Part shown: in pieces, positions 10,130 to 18,541 of the stretch | Layout: each line of letters begins with the position of its first letter | How positions within the stretch are numbered: position 1 is the first letter of the stretch | Source: Streptomyces sp. NBC_01351 | GTDB taxonomy: Bacteria; Actinomycetota; Actinomycetes; Streptomycetales; Streptomycetaceae | DNA: 64,000 nt | NCBI RefSeq assembly: GCF_036237315.1 | Contig: NZ_CP108356.1 | Span: 5,523,501-5,587,500, forward strand | Reading direction: 5' to 3' | Translations under genes and position numbers: made by a program | The notes under the pieces: generated by a model | Database searches by the model: none | What the model saw: the letters and a program-made list of their open reading frames with translations, nothing else | Told to the model about the DNA's origin: nothing

Positions 10130-11182
10130 TCAGCCGCGGCGGATCGTGATCGTGGTCCAGGCACCCACGTGGACGCGGTCGCCGTCGGTGAGCGGCACGG
10201 GGACGTAGGGCTGGATCGGGTCCTCGCCGCCGTTGATGGTGGTGCCGTTGGTGGAGTTCTGGTCCACCACCGCCCAGCTCAGGTCGGGCTGCTGGACGAG
10301 CACGGCGTGCGCGTGTGAGACGCCCGGGTCCTCCGGCGGCACCGACAGGTCGATGTCGGGGGACTCGCCCGTGGAGGCGCGGCGGCGGCCGATGGTGATC
10401 TGGCCGCCGGCGAGCGGAAGGTGCTGCTCCGGGGAGTACGCGGGCAGGTTGAGCCCGGCCGCCTCGGGGCCGCTGCGCTGCATCATCGCCATGAAGTACG
10501 AGCGGTCCGGGCCGATCGTCGCGGTCCAGGCACCGCCCTGGGCGGGGAACGCCTGCTGCGGGGGCTGCTGCTGGTACTGGGGCGCGAACTGCTGCTGGGG
10601 CGGCGGAGGCGGCCCCTGGTGGTGCTGCTGCTGGGGCTGGTGCTGCTGCGGGTACTCGTGCTGCTGGGGCGCCTGCGGAGGCGCCGGCTGCCGCTGCTGG
10701 TACTGCTGCTGCGGGGGCTGCTGGTACTCCGGCTGCTGTTGCTGCTGCTCGTGCGCGGGCGGCGGCAGCAGCCAGTCGTCCTCGCGCTGGAGCGGCTCGG
10801 CCGGCCGGTTCACCCGGGACGGCCGCGAGCCCTGGTAGTCGAAGTGGTCCTGCGCGTAGGTCGGCTGCCCCGGAGCGGGCGGCGGCGGAGGAGGCGTGGC
10901 GCCGGTGCGGGGGCCGAGACCGAGGCCGGTGCCCGGGCCGGCGTGCGGCGTCCGCGTGAGGTAGTTGTAGCGGCACTCCTCGCAGAACGGGGCCATGGCC
11001 TCGCGCGGGGTGCGGCACTGCGGGCAGAGCTCGGCCTGGACGGTCGCGGCACCACCGGTCGGGGGGAAGCCGTAGCCGTAGGAGGGTGCCGCGGGCGGAG
11101 CCTCCTGGGCCGCCATGCGGTGGCCGCAGACCTCGCACCAGTCGTCGGAGGCGGACTGGTGCCCGTTCGGGCAGGTCGGCAT
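10130..11182 (-). CDS. Zinc-ribbon / poly-Gln / FHA domain protein (last gene of PknG-like cassette)
   Basis: 350 residues. Two CxxC-type zinc ribbons lie at about 4-20 (CPNGH, CEVCGH) and 53-70 (CPQC, CEEC). A Pro/Gln/Tyr-rich disordered region spans 95-215, and a C-terminal FHA domain 255-345 contains the phosphothreonine-binding signature: GR 265-266, SH 289-290, NSTNG 309-313. FHA domains bind pThr peptides, so this is the likely reader or effector of the kinase encoded upstream in the same cassette, as GarA is for mycobacterial PknG. I see no GarA-like ETTS phosphosite. ATG 11182 follows a GGGGGAAGAG ribosome site. Confidence 0.88.
   Translation of the reverse strand: MPTCPNGHQSASDDWCEVCGHRMAAQEAPPAAPSYGYGFPPTGGAATVQAELCPQCRTPREAMAPFCEECRYNYLTRTPHAGPGTGLGLGPRTGATPPPPPPAPGQPTYAQDHFDYQGSRPSRVNRPAEPLQREDDWLLPPPAHEQQQQQPEYQQPPQQQYQQRQPAPPQAPQQHEYPQQHQPQQQHHQGPPPPPQQQFAPQYQQQPPQQAFPAQGGAWTATIGPDRSYFMAMMQRSGPEAAGLNLPAYSPEQHLPLAGGQITIGRRRASTGESPDIDLSVPPEDPGVSHAHAVLVQQPDLSWAVVDQNSTNGTTINGGEDPIQPYVPVPLTDGDRVHVGAWTTITIRRG
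10547..10750 (-). repeat. CAG-rich (poly-glutamine) coding repeat
   Basis: Codes for residues 145-212 of the FHA protein, a tract of Gln runs broken by Pro, Tyr and His (QQQQQP, YQQPPQQQ, QQHQPQQQHHQ). The repeated CTG/CTGCTG on the plus strand is a slippage-prone tract and probably varies in length between strains. It forms the flexible spacer between zinc ribbons and FHA domain. Confidence 0.85.
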
Positions 11183-11229
11183 GGCGGCTCTTCCCCCTTC
11201 TTCTCCCCGCGGCATCACCGCAGGTCTTC

Positions 11230-12558
11230 TCAGGTCTTCTTGACTCGGACGGTCTGCGTCGACCGCGTTTCGAGGGTCATCTCGTCGGCGTCGGCGACCT
11301 TTGCTTTCAGCCGCACAGTACCCGCCACCGCATCCACGACATCCACCACCTTCGCCAGAAGCTTCGCAGTGTCGGCGTTTCCGGACGCGCTCGCCAGCTG
11401 TACGGCGCGTCCGAGCTTGGCCGTGGCGCCGTCGACATCGCCCAGTTTGCGCGCTTCCAGGCCCTGCTGGATAGCCTCCGCCAGCTCCGCCTGCCCGGTG
11501 TAGTGCGCGACCTGCGGGTTCATGGCCGTGGAAGCGGCCAGATCGCTCGTCCAGACCGCGCGGACCAGACCCTGGGCGAGGTTGGTCACCGGTTCGCCGG
11601 GCACCGCCGAGGGCAGGACGAGCGTCGCGCGGGCCGCGAGCATCTCCTGGCCCACGGCCGCTCCCGGGACACGGACGCACACGTGGTACTCGCGGGACTC
11701 GTCGCCCCACGAGCCGGTCGGGTAATCGCCGGCCCGCGGCCCGGCCTCGGTGCGGCGGTCGGTCAGATCCTGGACGGCGGGCGCGACCTGCTTCACGTAC
11801 TGGATCTCCGCGCCGACCGGGGTCCACAGGCGCAGCGAGACGTCCGCGACCTCCTTGCCCATGACGTTCTCCATCATGCGCGTGAAGTCCCCGGCGAGGT
11901 GGGCCGGGTCGGCCACGATGTCGGCGGAGCCGAGGAGCGCGCTCGCGATGCCGGTGACCTCCTTGACCTCCCAGTCGGTGCCCACACCGCGGGCGTCGCA
12001 GGTGAAGCGGCCCGCGCACGCGTCCAGGGTGGCGCGGAGCACGGCCGGCTCCTCGTGCTCGTTGCGGCCGTCGGTGAGCAGGATGCCGTGCCGGATGGCG
12101 GCCGAGGACTGGCGCAGCAGCCCGTCGGCGAGCCGCAGCCAGGTGCCGATGGCGGTGCCGCCGCCGGAGCTGAGCCCGCGCAGGGCCTCCTTGGCCTGGG
12201 CCCGGGTGGCCGGGTCCGCGACGGCGAGGCGGCCCTGGCCCGGATAGACCTCCTTGGCCACGTGCGTGCCGGCGATCACGGCGAACGAGGTGCCGTCGCG
12301 CAGGGTGTCGATCGCGGCGGCGGTGGCCTCGCGGGCGCCGCGCATCTTGTCCGGCGGGTACTCCATCGACCCCGAGCAGTCGACCATGATCACGACGGCG
12401 GCCGTGCCGTGGGCGACGCTCGCGCGGGTGGCGGTCGCGCCACCGGTGGCGGTGACCGTGACGATCGCGTGGACGTCCCGCCCGCCCTCGGGGAGGAACT
12501 CGTTCTGGTACACCTCCACGCTGAAGCGCGGGGCGCTCGGCTTGGCGAAGTTCGCCAT
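11230..12558 (-). CDS. von Willebrand factor type A domain protein
   Basis: 442 residues. The VWA domain at about 50-250 has an intact MIDAS motif: DCSGSM (DxSxS) and a downstream TDGRNEH segment, so it can bind a divalent ion and a protein ligand. A beta-rich domain follows (250-360), then an Ala/Leu-rich helical tail. There is no signal peptide, so it acts in the cytoplasm, unlike many VWA proteins. It sits between the PP2C phosphatase and the FHA protein in one transcription unit, which suggests a scaffold or chaperone role in the same signalling complex. TerY-type VWA proteins paired with a phosphatase and a kinase are a precedent. Confidence 0.87.
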   Translation of the reverse strand: MANFAKPSAPRFSVEVYQNEFLPEGGRDVHAIVTVTATGGATATRASVAHGTAAVVIMVDCSGSMEYPPDKMRGAREATAAAIDTLRDGTSFAVIAGTHVAKEVYPGQGRLAVADPATRAQAKEALRGLSSGGGTAIGTWLRLADGLLRQSSAAIRHGILLTDGRNEHEEPAVLRATLDACAGRFTCDARGVGTDWEVKEVTGIASALLGSADIVADPAHLAGDFTRMMENVMGKEVADVSLRLWTPVGAEIQYVKQVAPAVQDLTDRRTEAGPRAGDYPTGSWGDESREYHVCVRVPGAAVGQEMLAARATLVLPSAVPGEPVTNLAQGLVRAVWTSDLAASTAMNPQVAHYTGQAELAEAIQQGLEARKLGDVDGATAKLGRAVQLASASGNADTAKLLAKVVDVVDAVAGTVRLKAKVADADEMTLETRSTQTVRVKKT

Positions 12559-12606
12559 CGATTGGACTCCTTGGGGCTCGGGCGGGAGGGCGGGCGGGCA
12601 GGCGGG

Positions 12607-14130
12607 TCAGACCTGGGGGCGCGCTTCCGGTTCCGCTTCCGTCGCGGGTTCCCGTTCCGGTTGGGCATCGGGTGAGGGCTGCGCGAGGGCCGTGAACGGG
12701 ACCACGGCCACGGTGACGTTGTCGTGCCCGCCACCGTCCAGCGCGTGCCCCACCAGGACCTGCGCACTGTGCAGCGGGCGCGCGGCGGCGTCCGCGGGCA
12801 GCACCTGGGCCATCTCCCGCGCGGACTCCGCGTAGTTCCACAGGCCGTCGGTGCAGACCACGACCACACCCGGGTGGTCCGGCTTGAAGGTGGCGGTGTG
12901 CGGTTCGAGGTCGTACGCGTCGGCGCCGAGCCAGCCCGTGATGGCGTGCGCGCGGACGTCGGCGTACGCCTCAGCCTCGCCCATCAGGCCGGCCGCGACC
13001 ATCTGGGCCGCCCACGAGTCGTCCTCGGTGAGCCGGCGGGGGAGCGCGGCCCGGTCGTCCGGCACCCAGTAGGCCCGGCTGTCGCCGACCCAGCCGATGG
13101 TCAGCAGGCCGCTGCTGACGACGGCGCCGACCAGGGTGCAGGCGGGGGCGTTCTGCGCGCCGGGGACCTCGGGGGCCAGGGCGTTCACGGCCGCCGCGGC
13201 GGCGAGGATCGCCTCGTGCATGGCGTCCTGCGGGTGCGCTCCGCGCGGGAGCGCGTCGAGCAGGGCCTCGTTGGCGGCGCCGGCGGCGGCGGCCGACGCC
13301 TCGTCGGGGCGGCTGGCCGAGGAGACGCCGTCGCAGACGATCGCCACGGTGGCGGCGGAGCCGTCGGGCAGGGCGGTGGCCGCCACGGCGAAGGAGTCCT
13401 CGTTGCGGTGGTGGCGCAGACCGCGGTCGCTGACGGCCGCGACGCTTCCGAGCTCCTCCTCCAGGTGGTCCCGCTCGCGCGGCTGCGCGTGGCCGCAGTG
13501 CTCGCAGTACCCGTCGGTGTCCACGTGGCCGGAGCGGCAGGCGACGCAGGTCTTGCCGGTGCCCTGCGGGGCCTCGGCCGGGGCTTCGTGGCCCGGGCCG
13601 CTGCCCTCGTACGGGGCTTCGTACGCCGCTTCGTACCCGGCGTCGTACGGGCCTTCGGCCGCGCCCCGGGCGATCCCCTCCGGCGGCGTGGCGGTCCCCT
13701 GCGGGGTGCCTTCGGGGGACGCGGCGGCAGCGCCGTGCCGTCCGCCCGGGCCGTCGGGAGCCCACGCGGTGCCCTCCGGGGGCGTGCCGCCACCGGGCAC
13801 GTCGTACCTGGCCTGCGGCCCCTCCGGCCCGCCGCCGTGGGCGTGCTCCGCGGAGCTCCACGGCGACTCGGCCGGGGCGTCGACCAGGGTCGGCGCGGCC
13901 GAGGCCACGGTGCCCCACCCGGGCGCGGGCTCGGCGGAGCCGTAGGACCCGCGCGGCGCCGGGGGCGCCGGCGGCGCGGCGGGCGCCGGGGGGAGCTCGA
14001 TCGTCGGGCGGTCCGCGGACGCCGCCGGGGGAGGGGAGGTGACGGCGTATCCGCAGACTCCGCAGAAACGGTCACCCTCCTCCAGGGGTTCCGCGCAGCT
14101 GGGGCAGCCCGACAGCCGATGCATCGACAT
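12607..14130 (-). CDS. PP2C-family serine/threonine phosphatase with zinc ribbons
   Basis: About 507 residues. Zinc ribbon 1 lies at 9-26 (CPSC, CGVC), then a Pro/Gly/Ala linker, zinc ribbon 2 near 196-215 (CVAC, CEHC), and a PP2C domain from about 225 to 485. Metal-binding and catalytic motifs are all present: RNEDSF, CDGVSS, GWVGDSRAYW, CTDGLWN. The phosphatase should therefore be active and would reverse the neighbouring kinase. The start is one of GTG 14133, ATG 14130 or ATG 14124; the kinase stop ends at 14134, so coupling is immediate. It shares its ribbon-linker-domain layout with the kinase and the FHA protein. Confidence 0.92.
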   Translation of the reverse strand: MSMHRLSGCPSCAEPLEEGDRFCGVCGYAVTSPPPAASADRPTIELPPAPAAPPAPPAPRGSYGSAEPAPGWGTVASAAPTLVDAPAESPWSSAEHAHGGGPEGPQARYDVPGGGTPPEGTAWAPDGPGGRHGAAAASPEGTPQGTATPPEGIARGAAEGPYDAGYEAAYEAPYEGSGPGHEAPAEAPQGTGKTCVACRSGHVDTDGYCEHCGHAQPRERDHLEEELGSVAAVSDRGLRHHRNEDSFAVAATALPDGSAATVAIVCDGVSSASRPDEASAAAAGAANEALLDALPRGAHPQDAMHEAILAAAAAVNALAPEVPGAQNAPACTLVGAVVSSGLLTIGWVGDSRAYWVPDDRAALPRRLTEDDSWAAQMVAAGLMGEAEAYADVRAHAITGWLGADAYDLEPHTATFKPDHPGVVVVCTDGLWNYAESAREMAQVLPADAAARPLHSAQVLVGHALDGGGHDNVTVAVVPFTALAQPSPDAQPEREPATEAEPEARPQV

Positions 14131-14133
14131 CAC

Positions 14134-17100
14134 TCACACCCACGTCCGGGGACGGAAACGGTTTGCCCGTTCCACCAGTTCGATCCTCTCCTCGCCCCGC
14201 TGCGCCAGCCGCGCGAGCACGCGGTACGAGCGCTCCAAGCCGAAGCGCAGGCCCCGCTCGTCCAGTTGACTGCCGAGCAGCGAGGTCCCACCGGGGTCGG
14301 AACCCCGGCTACCCGACAGTACCCAGTCCAGGGCCGAGCCCAGAACTTCGGTGGCGAGCCGCTCGTGACGCTCGGGGTCCAGACCGAACCGCCGCAGCGC
14401 CTCCACCTGGTCGGCGGCGGCCGTCAGATCGGCCAGCAGCGGCTCGTGCGGAGACCGGTCGCGCAGACGTGCGCGTACGGCTGCCACCCGGGCGGCGGTG
14501 TAGTGGATGGACGCCTCCGGTACGGATTCCAGCGTGTGCACGGCTCCGTCCCGGTCGCCGGCGGCCAGCCGGACCCGGGCCAGCCCGAAGGCGGCGCTGA
14601 CGAAACCGGGGTCGGTGGCCCACACGAGGCGGTAGTACTCGGCGGCGTTGTCCAGCTGGCCCAGCACCTCCGCGCACAGCCCGAGGGCCAGCTTCGGCGC
14701 GGGCTCGCCCGGGAAGGCGTCGTAGATCGCGTCGAAGGACAGGGCCGCGATCTCGTTGTCCCCGGTGGCGAGCGAGGCGATGCCGCGGGCCCACACCACC
14801 CGCCAGTCGTCCGGATGCAGGGCCTCCAGGTCCGTCAGCGTGCGGGAGGCCTCCGGCAGTTCGCCCAGTTCGAGGCGGGCCCGCAGCTCGCGCAGCCGCA
14901 GCTCGGCGGAGTCGGCCGGAGCCGAGCCGAGGGCGGCCAGGAGGTCGCCGGGCGCGGAGGCCAGCAGGCCCGCCAGGAACCCGGCGTTCGGATCGGCCGC
15001 GTCCACGAGCGGTACGGGCAGCGCCAGGGCGGTCCCGTGGGTGTCGAGTGCGGCCGCCGGTGCCGCTCCCGCGGAGGGCGGCGGGGATACGGGTGCGGGT
15101 GTGATCCCCGCGCCCCGGGCGGGAGGCTCCCGCCGGGGCCCCGGCACTGCGGCCCCCGCCACGTGCGTGGCGCTGCTCCCGATCGCGGGCACGGCCCCGG
15201 CCGGGCCGCCGGCGGCGGGCCCCCAGGGGGCTCCCGCGGGCACGGCGACGCCGCCGGGCGGCGTTCCGCCACCGGGCGCGTGCGCCCAAGGTCCGGCCGC
15301 CCCGGGCGGGGCCGAGGCCGGGCTTGCGGGCATCCCGGGCGCGGGAGCGCCCGCGGGCAGCGGGACGCCGCCCGCCGGGGTTCCGGCCCCGGGGGTCCGC
15401 GACCAGGTGCCGGGCGACCCGGCCGGGGCCTGGCCTCCCGGAGCTCCGGCGCCGGGGGCGTGGGCCCAGGTGCCGGGTGCCCCCGTGCCGGGACCCGCCG
15501 CGGGCATGGCGACGCCGCCGGGCGGGGTTCCGGCCCCGGGGGTCTGCGACCAGGTGCCGGGCGACCCGGCCGGGGGCAGGGCGGTGCCGCCCTGCGCGGC
15601 CGCGGGTGATCCGGCACGTGAAACGGCGCGGCGGCCTGCGCCGAGGGAGCCGAGCAGGCCGGCGCCGCGGCGCGGGGTCACCGTACGGAGGCCCAGTCGG
15701 GAGACGGCCGTGTCGGCCGTGTCCGCGAAGAGCTGGGTGTCCGGGACCCGGGTCTCGGGGCCGAACAGGGTCGACAGCTGCGGCCGCGGGCGGCCCGTCT
15801 GGAGCGCGACCACCTCCCGCAGCACGCCCGTCAGCTGGTCCGCCATCTCCTGCGCGGACGCGAACCGCCGCCCCGGATCCGGGTCGGTCGCCCGCACCAG
15901 CAGCCGGTAGAAGGACTCGTACCGCTGGAAGACCTCGATGTGTTCGGGGTCCGGCAGCGAGTCCACGAAGACGTTCGTGTAGCCCTGGAAGTCGAAGGTC
16001 AGGACGGCCAGCGTCCGCGCCACCGTGTACAGGTCGGAGGCCACCGACGGCCCCAGCTCCGCGACCTCCGGCGCCTGGTAGCCCACGGTGCCGTAGATGG
16101 CCGACTCCTCGTCGTCCATCCGGCGCACCGCGCCCATGTCGATCAGCTTCAGCTGGTCCTGCTGCTGGATCGCGTTGTCGACCTTGAAGTCGCAGTACAG
16201 GAGGTTGCGGCTGTGCAGGTGACCCAGCGCCTCCAGCGCCTCGATCCCGTACGCGCAGGCCTGCTCCACCGGCAGCGGATCGCGCCGGCCGTCCGGGCGG
16301 CGCCGCTCGTTCGCGATCTCCTTCAGCGATTTGCCGCCGACGTACTCCATGACGATGTACCCGTCCAGCGAACCGGTCCGCTGGTCCAGGTGCTCCACGA
16401 AGTTGTAGATCCGCACGATGTTGGAGTGCTCGATCTCCGCGAGGAAGCGCCGCTCCGATATCGCGGCCTCCATCGCGTCCTGGTCCCCGGTGTCCAGCAG
16501 GCCCTTGAGCACCACCCACCGGTCCGAGACCGCCCGGTCCACCGCCAGGTACACCCAGCCGAGCCCGCCGTGCGCCAGGCAGCCCGCCACCTCGTACTGG
16601 CCGCGCACCACGTCACCCGCGTGCAGCTTCGGCACGAAGGAGTACGGGTGCCCGCACTTGGTGCAGAACCCTTCCGTCCGGCCGGGCCGCTCACCCCGGG
16701 CCCGGCCCACCGGGGCCCCGCAGTCCGAGCGCGAGCAGAACCTCTTGCGCTCCGGCACCTCCGGGTTCTCCAGGACCGCCGCCGAGGGATCCGGACGCGG
16801 CACCTCCGGCACCTTGACCAGCCCTGCGCCGAGCCGGCCGCGGCCCGAGACCGACGGGGCCGAGCCCGAACTGCGCACCGACACCGAACGGGTGGAAGCG
16901 GCCCCCGACAGCGCGCGGGACAGCCGCCCCGACACCGAGCGCCGCGACGAGGACGAACGCGACGAACGCGAGGAGCGCGCCGAGGTCGAGGCCGAGGACG
17001 AGGAACGCGAGGAGCCGGCGGATCCCGCCGAGCCCTGCGACCCCCGGTCGCCCCGGGCGTGGCTCGTCATCGCCGTCGGCGGCGACACCAGCTCCTCCGC

Positions 17101-17223
17101 GCCCGCCGCGACCGCGCCCACCGGCGCCAGTCCGCAGGTGTCGCAGTACAGCTCCCCGCCGCCCATGTCCTCGTACGTCCCCGGGCAGCCGGGGCGCAGG
17201 CACGCCGTTCCTACCAGGCTCAT
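14134..17223 (-). CDS. PknG-like serine/threonine protein kinase with zinc ribbons and TPR tail
   Basis: 1029 residues. N-terminal zinc ribbon (C8, C13, C27, C30), an Arg/Ser-rich stretch (about 60-130), a second rubredoxin-like ribbon just before the kinase (CSRSDC, CTKC), a kinase domain near 200-460, a Pro/Gly/Ala linker with W-containing repeats, and a TPR-like helical C-terminus. Kinase motifs: glycine loop AHGGLGWVY, VLKG lysine, catalytic YCDFKVDN in place of HRDLKxxN, and LIDMGAV in place of DFG. These departures (D-F/L-K-x-x-N, DxG) are those of PknG. In mycobacteria PknG is cytosolic and phosphorylates the FHA protein GarA to control glutamate metabolism. ATG 17223 overlaps the upstream stop (ATGA). 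Confidence 0.92.
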   Translation of the reverse strand: MSLVGTACLRPGCPGTYEDMGGGELYCDTCGLAPVGAVAAGAEELVSPPTAMTSHARGDRGSQGSAGSAGSSRSSSSASTSARSSRSSRSSSSRRSVSGRLSRALSGAASTRSVSVRSSGSAPSVSGRGRLGAGLVKVPEVPRPDPSAAVLENPEVPERKRFCSRSDCGAPVGRARGERPGRTEGFCTKCGHPYSFVPKLHAGDVVRGQYEVAGCLAHGGLGWVYLAVDRAVSDRWVVLKGLLDTGDQDAMEAAISERRFLAEIEHSNIVRIYNFVEHLDQRTGSLDGYIVMEYVGGKSLKEIANERRRPDGRRDPLPVEQACAYGIEALEALGHLHSRNLLYCDFKVDNAIQQQDQLKLIDMGAVRRMDDEESAIYGTVGYQAPEVAELGPSVASDLYTVARTLAVLTFDFQGYTNVFVDSLPDPEHIEVFQRYESFYRLLVRATDPDPGRRFASAQEMADQLTGVLREVVALQTGRPRPQLSTLFGPETRVPDTQLFADTADTAVSRLGLRTVTPRRGAGLLGSLGAGRRAVSRAGSPAAAQGGTALPPAGSPGTWSQTPGAGTPPGGVAMPAAGPGTGAPGTWAHAPGAGAPGGQAPAGSPGTWSRTPGAGTPAGGVPLPAGAPAPGMPASPASAPPGAAGPWAHAPGGGTPPGGVAVPAGAPWGPAAGGPAGAVPAIGSSATHVAGAAVPGPRREPPARGAGITPAPVSPPPSAGAAPAAALDTHGTALALPVPLVDAADPNAGFLAGLLASAPGDLLAALGSAPADSAELRLRELRARLELGELPEASRTLTDLEALHPDDWRVVWARGIASLATGDNEIAALSFDAIYDAFPGEPAPKLALGLCAEVLGQLDNAAEYYRLVWATDPGFVSAAFGLARVRLAAGDRDGAVHTLESVPEASIHYTAARVAAVRARLRDRSPHEPLLADLTAAADQVEALRRFGLDPERHERLATEVLGSALDWVLSGSRGSDPGGTSLLGSQLDERGLRFGLERSYRVLARLAQRGEERIELVERANRFRPRTWV
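15236..15560 (-). repeat. Four imperfect Trp-Pro-Gly repeats in the kinase linker
   Basis: Four copies of a unit reading W(S/A)x(T/A)PG(A/G)GxPxGG, with Trp codons at 15550, 15466, 15403 and 15286 (spacing 28, 21 and 39 codons). They lie between the kinase domain and the TPR region. The DNA of the units is nearly identical in places, so recent recombination or slippage is likely. A flexible adhesive spacer is the simplest reading. Confidence 0.75.
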
Positions 17224-18536
17224 GCGCCGTCCTTTCCGGGAGTCCCCGTGCCCTGCAGGGCCTCGGCCGTCGCCTGCTGGTAACGCAGGACGGCCTGTTC
17301 GGCGGCCCGCAGATCGCAGGGCGCGCTCCACAGCATCCGCCGGGCCGTGTCGTACCGCTCCATCAGCAGCGGGTCCTCCGCCATGCCGTGCCGTGCCACC
17401 TTCGCCTTGTACGCGTCGAGCCGCCCGCGCAGTTCCGCCCGTACGGCCAGCGGCGCCGTCACCGCGGTCAACGATTCGCGGGCCCGCCGCAGTTCCTCCT
17501 CGGCCCGCTCCTCCAGGGATTCCAGCAGCGGCGAGAGCCGGTGCCAGCGCGCGTGGCGCCGGTGCTCGGCCGCCGCCGCGAGCTGCTCCTGGAGCACCGT
17601 CGGCGGGCCGCTCACGGCGGGCACCTCCGACGCGGCGATCTTCGCCAGTACCTCGCCGCGCGCGGTCCGCGCCTCCGCCAGGGTCCGGTCGGCCCGCGAG
17701 AGCACGTCCCGCAGGCTGATCAGCCGCTGTTCGGCGTCCTGCCGTACGTCCAGCACCGCCTCGACCTCACGGCGTACGTCCTCCAGCGCGAGCGCGGCCC
17801 GGTCGTAGCGCCCTGTGTCGGGGCGGCCGCCGCCCGGGGCGGAACTCCCCGCCGCGGGCTGCCAGAAGGCCAGCGGGTCCGCGATGACCTGCGCCCGCAG
17901 CTCCGTCAGCTCGGCGGTGATGTCCTCCAGGTCGTCGCCCGAGGGGTGTTCGCCGGGGCGCACCCCCACCGAGTGGGCCAGCGAGCGGGTGCGGTGCAGT
18001 TCGGCGCCGAGCAGGTCGATGCGGGCGGGCAGCGCCGACCACACCGCGTCGGCGGCCACCACCACGTCCAGCGAGCGCGCGTACAGATCGTTCATCCGGG
18101 ACACCAGCTCGGCGAGCGAGAGCCGCTCGGCCAGCGCGGCGCCCTCCACGGCGGCCCCGGAGATCAGCACGCCGGGACCGTGCAGCCGCTCGGTCAGCTC
18201 GACCAGGTCCTCGCGGTTCGGCCAGCGGCGCCGCTCCCGGATCCCCCGGGCAGCGGTCAGGGCCCCGCTGTAGGCGTCGAAGTACGTCCACAGCCGGGTG
18301 ATGTCGGCCTCGGCGGCCGTCCACCGCTCCTTGGTGAGCCCGGTCAGCCCGGCCCCCTCCAGCAGCCGGCGGCCGGCGTGGTCCTGGAGGGCGAGCAGCG
18401 AGGTCTCGACGGCCTCGTGCTCCGCGCCGAGTCTGGCCAGGGCACGGTCGACGCCGTCCCTGTCCATCACCGCCGCTCCGCCGTCCACCGACCGCGCCTC
18501 CACCGATCGAGCCTCCGCGTCAGAATCCGCTGCCAC
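17220..18536 (-). CDS. Unknown helical protein within the PknG-like cassette
   Basis: 438 residues, predicted almost wholly helical with long heptad-like Leu/Ala/Arg/Glu stretches (for example 230-310 and 335-400), so probably coiled coil. No signal peptide, membrane helix, cysteine cluster or enzyme motif is visible. GTG 18536 is chosen: the upstream solute-binding gene stops at 18542, five bases away. Its own stop overlaps the kinase start by four bases, so it is made in step with the kinase. It may link the membrane sensor to the kinase or act as a substrate. I do not recognise the family. Confidence 0.8.
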   Translation of the reverse strand: MAADSDAEARSVEARSVDGGAAVMDRDGVDRALARLGAEHEAVETSLLALQDHAGRRLLEGAGLTGLTKERWTAAEADITRLWTYFDAYSGALTAARGIRERRRWPNREDLVELTERLHGPGVLISGAAVEGAALAERLSLAELVSRMNDLYARSLDVVVAADAVWSALPARIDLLGAELHRTRSLAHSVGVRPGEHPSGDDLEDITAELTELRAQVIADPLAFWQPAAGSSAPGGGRPDTGRYDRAALALEDVRREVEAVLDVRQDAEQRLISLRDVLSRADRTLAEARTARGEVLAKIAASEVPAVSGPPTVLQEQLAAAAEHRRHARWHRLSPLLESLEERAEEELRRARESLTAVTAPLAVRAELRGRLDAYKAKVARHGMAEDPLLMERYDTARRMLWSAPCDLRAAEQAVLRYQQATAEALQGTGTPGKDGA

Positions 18537-18541
18537 CGGCC

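Noticed and set aside
10547..10750. Trinucleotide CTG/CAG tract as a possible CRISPR or satellite
   Set aside because: It has no spacers and is in frame within the FHA gene; it codes for a poly-Gln linker.
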